Assembly (NCBI GenBank): GCA_951799425.1
Contig: OX637405.1
Coordinates: 21,301,089 to 21,365,088 of the forward strand
DNA from: Ilex aquifolium
Lineage: Eukaryota > Streptophyta > Magnoliopsida > Aquifoliales > Aquifoliaceae
Direction of reading: 5' to 3'
DNA length: 64,000 nucleotides
The position numbers and the translations under genes were made by a program. Below are positions 56,000 through 64,000 of this stretch, one piece after another. Below the pieces are notes generated by a model. It was not told the origin of the DNA and made no database searches. It saw only the letters and a list, made by a program, of their open reading frames with translations. How positions within the stretch are numbered: the first letter of the stretch is position 1; each line of letters starts with the position of its first letter.

Positions 56000-57360
56000 T
56001 GGTTTGTGGGTATGCGGATGTTTTTTTCGGACGAGTTACTGAGATTGCCTCCACATCGGGATGTAGAATTCACCATCGAGTTGTACCCTGGTATATCTCC
56101 CATTTCTATGACTCCGTATAGAATGGCACTTGCAGAGTTACAAGAAATCAAGGTCCAATTGCAAGAATTATTGGATAAGGGTTTCATTAGACCGAGTACC
56201 TCACCTTGGGGCGCTCAAGTGTTGTTTGCCGAGAAAAAGGACAAGACCCTTCGACTATTTATAGACTACCGACAGTTGAATCAGGTTACTATCAAGAATA
56301 GATACCCTTTGCTGTGGATTAATGAGTTATTTGATCAACTGAGAGGAGCACAGGTCTACTCCAAGATAAATCTGAGCACGGGTTACCATCAGTTGAGTAT
56401 TAGGGAGGCAAATATCCCTAAGATGGCATTTAGGACACGGTATGGACATTTCGAGTTCACAGTTATGCCTTGTGGATTGACGAATGCCCTGGCGACATTC
56501 ATGGATCTCATGCTTAGGGTGTTCCAACCCTACCTAGATTAGTTTGTCGTGGCCTTTGTTGATGACATCTTGATTTATTCCAAGTCTGAGTAGGAACATG
56601 AGGGTCACTTGAGGATTGTTCTCAAGACTTTGAGAGACCATGAGTTGTACTCCAAGTTCAGCAAATGTGAATTTTGGTGGACGGAGGTGAAATTTTTGGG
56701 ACACGTGGTGTCGGCTTCGGGTGTATCCTTGGACCTGGAGAAGGTTAAGGCAGTCATGAGTTGTGAGAGCCCGAAGTCAGTATTCGAGATACGTAGTTTC
56801 TTGGGATTGGCGTGGTATTACTGGAGGTTCATTGATGACTTCTCCCAACTAGCTGCACCTATGACTAGATTGACTAGGAAGGAGGTCAAATTTTAGTGGG
56901 ATGACTCGTGTGAGAAGACATTCCAGGAGTTGAAGAGGAGGTTTACTTCAAATCCTATTCTAATAGTTCCAGAGAGGGGACAGAGGTACATAGTATATTG
57001 TGATGCCTCTAAGGATGGACTTGGGTGTGTTTTGATGCAGTCCAGGAGGGTGGTAGCTTATGGTTCTCGACAGTTAAAGAGCCACAAGCAGAACTACCCC
57101 ACGCAAGACATAGAGTTGACGGCCGTTGTTTTTTCCTTGAGAGCATGACACCACTATCTATATGGAGAGCAGTTTGAGGTATTTTAGGACCATAAGAGTC
57201 TGAAGTACATCTTCACTCAGTAGGACCTCAACATGAGGCAACGCAGGTGGATAGAGCATTTGGAGGACTATGACTTCACTCTGCATTACCACCTCGGTAA
57301 GGCAAATGTAGTGGCTGATGCACTCAGACAAAAGTCATGGGGAATCTTGGCTAGTATAGA
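56000..57360 (+). pseudogene. Tekay reverse transcriptase and RNase H relic
   Basis: RT reads from [20 protein letters not shown] through [20 protein letters not shown] and [19 protein letters not shown] to the catalytic box FVDDILIYSK near 56555. It continues with [19 protein letters not shown] and [18 protein letters not shown]. RNase H begins [19 protein letters not shown] near 56990 and ends VVADALRQKSWG near 57340. In-frame stops lie near 56541, 56592, 56895, 57147, 57185 and 57222. The VDD box itself is intact. A relative of this segment is the isolated fragment at 33795-34080. Confidence 0.82.
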
Positions 57361-58870
57361 TTCCCGAGAGTGGCAGATGCTCGATACTATAGGGCAATTC
57401 AGGCTACACTACAAGGGTCAAACTCAGGGAACTTTGGAGAGTTTGGTGGCTACGTCTTCCCTACTGAGCAGGGTGATCGAGTCCTAGGGGCAGGACACAA
57501 AGATATTATCCATCAGGGACCGGGTACAGTCAGGTACAGGTGACTAGGGTTGGGCCATGCACGCGGGTGGTATTCTTCGATTCAGGGGAGGGGTTGTGGT
57601 TCCCTAGTCCAAAAATCTGAAAGATGAGATCCTTAGGGAGTTTCATTGCTCCTATTTTGTTGTGCATCCAGGTGGCACGAAGATGTTCCACGATCTTCAT
57701 TTCCAGTATTATTGGAGCATGATGAAGAAGCACGTCGAAGACTTTGTTAGTAGATGTTTCACCTGTCAGCCAGTCAAAGCTGAACACCAGAGAGCAGTAG
57801 GGTTACTCCAGCCTTTGGAGGTGGCTGAGTGGAAGTGGGAGCGCATCACCGACATCGCGGGAACATGGCGCGGTGTGGGTGATAGTGGACTGACTTACGA
57901 AATCGGCACATTTCTTGGTAGTGCGATGAATTTCACACTAGAGGAATTCTGCAGATTGTATATACGAGAGATAGTCCGGTTACATGGGGTACCCGCATCT
58001 ACAGTATCTGACCGGAATCCTAGGTTCACGGCCCATTTTTGGGAGAGTTTCTAGTGGTCTATGGGGACACAGTTGATGATGATCACAACTTTTCATCCCC
58101 AGACAGATGGTCAGTTAGAGAGGACCATCCAGACTTTAAAGGACATGTTACGGGCATGCGTCCTTGATCTCAAGGGTAGCTGAGAAGAGCACTTACCCTT
58201 AGTGGAGTTTGCCTATAACAGTTATCAAGAGATCATATAGATGACACCCTATGACGTACTTTATAGGAGGCCGTGCCATTCTTCGGTTTGTTGGACGGAG
58301 GTTGGAGAGAGACCCTCTACGGGTCCATATTTGATTAGAGACACCTAGGAGAATGTGGACTTGATACGAAAGTTTCTTCTTACGGCACAAAACTGGCAGA
58401 AGAGCTACGTCGACAAACAGCGGTGACCTTTGGAGTTCGAGGTTGGAGATCATGTCTTCTTGAAAGTGATGCCTAAGAGGGGAGTGGTCAGGTTCGGGAA
58501 GCGGGGAAAGTTGTTGATGAGGCATATTGGGGCCATCAAGGTACTCGAGAGGGTTGATTCAGTCGTTTACCGGTTGACATTACCGCCAAATATATCTTGT
58601 GTTCACGCGGTGTTCTATGTCTCCATGCTCGTTAAGTATACTCCAAATCCGATACATGGCGGATTGGGGTGAGCTGGCTGTTGATGCGGATGGGACATTC
58701 GAGGAGGGATCGGTGTGTATCATGGATAATCGGGAGCAAGTTTTCAGGCGTAAGATCGTAAGGTTGGTGAAGGTGCTGTGGTAGCACCGTGGTGTGGAGG
58801 AGGCGACATGGGAGTGTGAGGACACTATACGTACCAGTTATTCGTTTTTGTTCGAGGATGGAGGTACATT
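57361..58870 (+). pseudogene. Tekay integrase and chromodomain relic
   Basis: Integrase zinc-domain traces at 57650-57785 (FVVHPGGTKMFHDL, CFTCQPVKAEHQ) are followed by EVAEWKWERIT, where a deletion and frameshift remove the first catalytic Asp. Then come [13 protein letters not shown] with SDRNPRFTAHFWESF, a QTDGQ remnant near 58105, FEVGDHVFLKVMPKRGVVRF at 58435, and a chromodomain-like tail (NREQVFRRKIVRLVKVL) to about 58860. Multiple stops are present. The neighbouring frames end about 100 bp before the polypurine tract, so the element is structurally complete despite the mutations. Confidence 0.8.
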
Positions 58871-58956
58871 CTTTTGGTCATAAATGTTATGTGACTTGTT
58901 GCATATGCATGTGATTATGTGTGCTGTGTGTGTAAATTTTGAGGATGGAATTCCTT

Positions 58957-58971
58957 TTAACGGAGGAAGAA
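58957..58971 (+). other. Polypurine tract, Tekay element
   Basis: TTAACGGAGGAAGAA immediately precedes the 3' LTR start TGTAAAACC. Confidence 0.75.
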
Positions 58972-61451
58972 TGTAAAACCAGGAAAATTTGAATTTTTAT
59001 GAAAAAGGGTAAAACGGTAATTAACCGTTAAGGTACGGGTTGAGAACCCGAATTTTTCTAGAACTGGGATGATGAAACGGACTTCACCGTTGGATTTGTC
59101 TCGCGAAATCTAGTTACCTTGTCATTTTTTGCGTTTTACAAGGCGATCGGGTGTTGCGTGACCAAAATAAACGCGACCGAGAAATAAATTGCAAAACATG
59201 AAAAATAATTTAAATTTAGTTCAAATAAAATATATTGAACTTAAAACAGAACGAAATTTAATTGATTCGGGATGAAATCAGATCAGTAAAAGGCGGGACG
59301 TGTGGCGCGTTGTGGGCCAAGTATCCAAGGAGTATAAATAGGAGAGAAAAATCAAATTTTCTCCCCATTTACCTTCAGATTTTCGGATAGAAAAGAGAGA
59401 GAAGAAGAGAGGGAAAATCAAGTAGGTTTAAGCTTCTCTCAACGATCTAGGGCCAACCGTTCGTCTAATCGATTCGGGCCAAGAACTAAAGTTCATCTAC
59501 TTGACGAGAGCTACGTACGTACCAAAAATCGAAGATTTTGACAAAGTCTCAAAGTCGTTATTTTTTGGAAATCAAGGCTTGAAGCTTGATTTGGATTTTC
59601 TTGGAGTTTCTACCACTTGTATCACGCTTCAAGAGGTAGGGTTTTTCTCCTAACTAGGTTTATTTTCAACCTAGGCTTTCGTATGAAATGGGTAGCATGA
59701 CTTGAGATGAAATATCTTGTCTAAATGTATTTCTAGTGTAGCTAGAATATGAGAAATGGTATAAGAATGTATAAAACAAATTTTTGCATGAATTGGGTTT
59801 TGGGTAAAATTATTTTTTTTGGTAATTTCATGAGAAATGTGTTGATCGGGCATGCTATGTGTTTACATTTATGCCTTGAAGGTGTTTGATAAAATGCTCA
59901 TGTTCATTTAGCATGTTGGTTTCGTTGAAAATGTTATAACATGCTTGGTGAAAATTATAGAATGTAATTATATGCTCATGATATAATTGACAATGTGAAA
60001 ATGGTGTATGTCATGCTACACTCATGATATGCTGAACATGACATTGGAATTACAATTGCACATTACATTGCATATGCACGGGAAGCATCACATTCGTGGG
60101 CATGTGACATGGGTGTGGATGTGTGCATAGTTTTGATCAAACACCATTCTTGGTGGATGATGCGTGGGCTCGGAAAATTTGGACCAAGGTTCAACTGAGT
60201 CGCACAGGTTGCATTGAAAATAGGGTCGGGATTAGTAAGAAGGGCTAGATTGTCCCTCGCGTGCAAGACACGATGATTTGGATATGCACTCCGTTGGTAT
60301 TAAGTCCATAAAGTGTGTCGGCGTATGTGGAGCCGTTGGTGGAAGTCCATAAATGTCGTGTCGGTTGGGTGCCTTTGGTGGTAGTCCATAAATACCCACC
60401 CCAAGAAAGATCCGGGATTTATAAATGGTCATTGTTTGTGTAAAATCAATGGCGGGGGTTTGGAATGCCCGGATTCATAAGTATGGCATTGTATGTGTTA
60501 TGGAAGCCGGTGAAGGCTTGGGTTGCGTTTCATGTGTAAGTCTCACCTCATAACATGGCATGACATCATGACATTCATTTTTGAAGTTATATGTTCTTGG
60601 ATGAATGCTTGTTTTGATTGTTGAGTTGCATGTGAGCATTTCATATGTATCTAGGTTGGGGAGTAGCATCTTTAGGAGATACCTTATTGAACGTGGCTCA
60701 CCCTTTATGGGGACAACATTTCAGGTGCGGGACAAGCGCTGGTGGACGGCTCTCACTTGGGCCTTCGTTGATGAAGAAAACCGAGTTATGGCTTTAAATT
60801 ACATTTTTGTAAAACAATTGTGTAATTGGTTTTGGAAATGTAACGTTGTATAAATTATTGTAAAACGAACTCATATGAACTATATTTTGTGTAAAAAATT
60901 TGATGTTGTATGAGTTTGGGTGAATGTTGTATGAGATTTGATGAGTTGAAATTGAAAAAATGATTGAATTGGGGGGAAATTGGGCTCATCTACCGGTAGA
61001 AAGTCTTGAGCTACTGGTAGAAAAATTCCAGAGGACTCATCTACCGGTAGAAAGTCTTGACCTACGCGTAGAAAAATTCCAGAGGAGTATCTACCGGTAT
61101 AACATACATGATCTACTGATAGCACTTCCAAAATTTTCAAAAATTTAAAATAACTTTGCCAAGCCTTCGGGCCTTGAGTCCTTTTGTTCAAGGGATGTAA
61201 ATGGAGTAATATTAAGGACAAATTGATGTATATTAGACTTTGGAATGGTCAAGTGATTGAAATGTATATAGATTATGCGTTTGGGAGTCCCCAGTACAAG
61301 AGAAACTTTGTCCAAACTCTGTGTTGGTTACAATCCCAGTGAAGGGGATGTTATAATGTGGTGTCGGGTTATGAGGCATTCACGGGTACTTCCACGGGTT
61401 GATGGGTGATCAACGGGTTGACAAAGAACCCCCGATTTTAGGGGTGTCACA
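58972..61451 (+). mobile_element. 3' LTR of Tekay element, 2,480 bp
   Basis: Begins TGTAAAACCAGG and ends GGGGTGTCACA. TATA box TATAAATA at 59333-59340, about 360 bp in. A three-unit array of CTACCGGTAG-type palindromes lies at about 60988-61120, roughly 1.65 kb downstream of the TATA box, so in this family the array would be within the transcript. Open frames in it (for example 60605-60853) recur in all copies but are not genes. The base pairs after it are ATGAT; the upstream partner is lost. Confidence 0.87.
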
Positions 61452-62654
61452 ATGATTATATAATTTTTGTGATTTATTAAATGAGATGCAAATCTTAAAA
61501 AGCTTGACATCAATAGTGGAGATGAAAATATACTCATGTGAGTCTTGTGTCTAGCTTTATTAGAGGGTTAAAATACATTTACTCAAAGACTATTTTTTTC
61601 AAATTCAATCACTTTCAATAATCTCATTATTTTTGCTTTAGTTAGAGTGTAGGAGGTGATTAGTTGGTTATGTCTCATAATAAGCAATACTTTGTCATGC
61701 TTCTTAAAACATGATTTTAGGCCATATTTTGAATATATTTGAGTCTTAGCCTATTCTTTCTTCTCATTATCTTTAGAAGCTGTGTTTGAGCCAAAATGAA
61801 ATATCGTTTCTTTGCCACAAACAATAACCAAGCCAATTATAAAAGATTTATACCTTACTTTGGTTATCCCGAGAATTGTTATGTACTTGTCCTGATGTTG
61901 GGAAAAATTTGTTGGCAGATGCTCAACTGGAAAGAGAAAAAAAGAAGAAGAAGAAAATTGTGTTGAATTGTGAAAACTATTGGAAAAGCCAAAGGCTGTG
62001 AAGTGGAAAAAGAAAAAAAAATGAATTATATTTGAAAAAGTGTTGGAAATGAAAAGATAGAGAAATACATGTCTTGTGCTATTATTTTCAAAGATTTAGG
62101 CGGAACAATAGTATTTCCGGGATACTCTTTTGAATTCTTTATTATCCTTTGATTCTATAACCCATTCACCCAAAACCACATTACAACCGTAGAAAAGTCC
62201 TATTTAATCTTGGAGATTGTGGCAAGGGTATATATTTAATGGAATAAGAGCTATACCAGTTGCATTACTTCTAAAAAAATTTCATGAGATTATGTCCAGA
62301 TCGTTTCATTTGAATAATGTTCTTTATTTCAAAGATATATGTGAGTTATATTTTACTTTTGACTATAAAAAATCTTTTCACATATAACCTATGAGTGAAA
62401 CGACCACTATAATTAAAGGTTTTCTGTTCTGAGAGTGAATCATTGGTGAGTTTGCGTTGAAACTAGAATTGGATAGTTAATAGAAATGTGGATGTTGTTT
62501 GATAAATTTATTAAATTGCACAATCATTTCATATACACACGAGTTTCTAATGTTGATGTGAATGTAAATAGTTTTACATAGCATTTAAATCTACAGTTTA
62601 ACCTTTATGTGAATGATTTGAGTGGATGGTGAATTTTTATTAAATTTTATTGTT
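61452..62654. other. Gene-free AT-rich DNA
   Basis: No coding frame, element end or repeat cluster recognised. It contains purine-rich runs near 61940-62030. Confidence 0.4.
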
Positions 62655-62659
62655 AATTA

Positions 62660-62873
62660 TGTAACACCCCACCATCCACATGGCATAATATTGATTGTGA
62701 GATCCTGGTGTCCCACATCGGTTAGGGAGAGGAAAGTTGTTGGGCTTATAAGTAAGCCCCTTGCCTTACATGGCATAAGGCCTTTTCCCAGGGGTACTAA
62801 GAGGAACAAAACCGTGAGGGCCAGTGGGCCCAAAGCGGACAATAGTATGCCATGTGGAGGGTGGGGTGTTACA
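62660..62873. mobile_element. 214-bp TG...CA element with inverted ends
   Basis: It starts TGTAACACCCCACC and ends GGTGGGGTGTTACA-like, flanked by AATTA on both sides (62655-62659 and 62874-62878). The outer 29 bp on each side form a near-perfect inverted repeat (two mismatches, including CATCCACATGGCATA against its partner). TG...CA plus a 5-bp duplication indicate a TRIM or other short solo LTR; such a long inverted repeat is atypical for an LTR and resembles a MITE. No protein is encoded: the open frames on both strands reflect the inverted ends. Confidence 0.8.
62710..62753 (+). promoter_or_regulatory. snRNA-type USE and TATA-like pair
   Basis: GTCCCACATCG (62710-62720) is an exact match to the plant upstream sequence element RTCCCACATCG of U-snRNA genes. 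A TATAAGTAA starts at 62747, 26 bp after it. In plant snRNA genes this gap is about 23-24 bp for Pol III and 33-34 bp for Pol II types, from memory. Function here is inference. Confidence 0.5.
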
Positions 62874-62879
62874 AATTAG

Positions 62880-63100
62880 GATATAATAATATGTTTCAAA
62901 TTTGCGGATGAATAAAAGGAAGTTTGTAGGTACCTTCTCTGGAAACCTTCACAAGATAAAACTCGTCCACTAGAGGTAACCTAGGGGTATAACGGCTTGT
63001 TGCATATGCTAAATGCAAATTGTGATCCTTACGAAAGTGGCTTTGGGTTTTTATTTGTATTTTTAGTTTGTTAGGGACTAACTAAGCTTAAGTTGGGGGG
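62880..63100 (+). other. 3' internal end and polypurine tract of LTR element
   Basis: Non-coding sequence ending in AAGCTTAAGTTGGGGGG (to 63100), a polypurine tract placed directly before an LTR start. The rest of the element's interior is not present, so the 214-bp element and surrounding DNA replace it. Confidence 0.6.
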
Positions 63101-64000
63101 TGTGATGAGTAGATAATATTGCATAACCTTATATCTTAAACCAACCATCTTAACTTTGCTTGTTAGTTATATGCTTCATTTTAGTTCAGTTTATGTTTTA
63201 CTAGTAAATTGTGTATTTGAAGGTAATTCGGTGTAAGAAAGGATGATTTACAATCATTTGGATGCTATGAAAAGTTTTGGAGATGGCTGGACTTGAATCG
63301 AGAGCATTACAACAAAAAAGCAGAAAAAGTGAAGTTTTATCGATATGTTATTTCTCACCTACAGGTAGGTCAAAATAGAAACTTTGCAACCAGTAGGTCG
63401 GGGTGTGTTTTCTACCGATAGAAGCAGTAAAATTTCAAAAAATGTTATTTTTAAGGAAATTTTTATTGGCCAAATCTTGGAAGTATTATAGGAGATATTT
63501 TTAAAGATTTTTTAGAAATAAAAGATAGACATAGAAAGAAAGAGAATCTCTAAAAAATCAATCATCTCTCTCTCCCATTTTTCTTATAAATACCGACGCA
63601 TTGGAGGATTCAAGGCATCCTCTCTCAAATGTTCTTCATCAAATGGGTTCTCTTCTTGGAGGCATAACCTCTAGGCAGAGGGGGATCGAGCAATCTTCTT
63701 TTGCCAGTTTTTCTAGATTAGTTTTACTTTCGTTGTTTTCTTGTTTAGTTTAATTAATAAGTACTTTAAATTCCTTGTTCTTTACATTAATTTTATGTTC
63801 TTGTTTTAAATACAAAGTACTAAATTTAATTTCGATTTCAATATCAATTTTATTTTCTTCAATTGCTATGTCTTTTATTCTTGTTTTTAATTTTAATTTC
63901 ATTATGTTTGATTAATTAAATTCCTGTATAATCGGATGATAGAGTCTCATCCATGATTGAGGATTTTGATCTAACTAGGATTTTTCCAAAGAATAAGTTA
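63101..64000 (+). mobile_element. 3' LTR start, runs off window
   Basis: It begins TGTGATGAGTAG or TGATGAGTAG (63101/63103) after the polypurine tract. CCTACAGGTAGG (63358-63369) and CTACCGATAG (63412-63421) form a small palindrome cluster. TATAAATA follows at 63585-63592, about 165 bp later. Its opening resembles the solo LTR at 13334. The CA end lies outside the window. Confidence 0.65.

Noticed and set aside
62660-62873. Cassandra-type element with 5S rRNA in its LTR
   Set aside because: I find none of the 5S internal promoter words; the promoter-like words are of snRNA type instead.
62622-62879. Overlapping open frames on both strands as a gene
   Set aside because: They mirror each other because of the 29-bp inverted ends of the small element.

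Overview
The window is a stretch of flowering-plant (most likely eudicot) nuclear DNA made almost entirely of transposable elements. The evidence is plant-specific retrotransposon lineages: Ty3 Tekay/Del-like and Reina-like chromoviruses, an Athila/Tat-like Ty3 element and a SIRE/Maximus-like Ty1 element. They are nested, AT-rich and mostly decayed. I found no intact single-copy host gene; the only host-gene trace is a short fragment resembling the WD40 protein PWP2 near 11958. No rRNA, tRNA, CRISPR or bacterial feature is present. Boundaries marked by target-site duplications (TSDs) were read directly; lineage names come from recalled motif knowledge, without a database search.

Layout. 1-6644: decayed repeats, a complete non-autonomous hAT-type element (3153-4177, 8-bp TSD) and a small MITE-like element. 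6125-9705: a Ty1 gag fragment with its own primer-binding site, then a broken Reina-like Ty3 element. 10040-10795: the 3' end of an RTE-type LINE on the minus strand. 11396-12180: GT and poly-G tracts and the PWP2-like fragment. 12598-16640: a Tekay-type solo LTR with a different solo LTR nested inside it. 16916-19720: a possible MULE transposase N-terminus, LTR debris and a minus-strand Tekay integrase relic. 19957-31490: a minus-strand SIRE-like Ty1 element (gag, degraded accessory ORF, polypurine tract and LTR, with pol missing), interrupted by two further solo LTRs (21692-22952 and 23214-25672). 31689-34080: LTR debris with an inverted repeat around a Tekay RT fragment. 34081-46064: an Athila-like Ty3 element on the minus strand with a nearly intact gag-pol, extra 3' ORFs and a 3' LTR; its 5' end is lost at a junction with a plus-strand Tekay-type element (46066-50265) that keeps RNase H, integrase, chromodomain and a 3' LTR. 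50266-61451: LTR fragments and a full-length but heavily mutated Tekay element. 62660-62873: a 214-bp TG...CA element with 29-bp inverted ends. 63101-64000: the start of another LTR.

Most unusual pattern. Several sequence-unrelated LTRs here carry a cluster of short GC-centred palindromes, each family with its own word: CGTTCGAACG, TACCGGTACGC, AAACCTTCCGGAAGGTTT, CTACCGGTAG, GTGCAGCTGCAC, ACTCGAG. In several the cluster sits about 50-170 bp upstream of a TATA box. In the Athila-like element the same word (eight exact copies) occurs again in the interior, beside a TATA box and about 210 bp ahead of the ATG of the accessory ORF. That looks like a second, internal promoter with the same architecture as the LTR promoter. 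The same accessory-protein family also appears as a relic in the Ty1 SIRE-like element.
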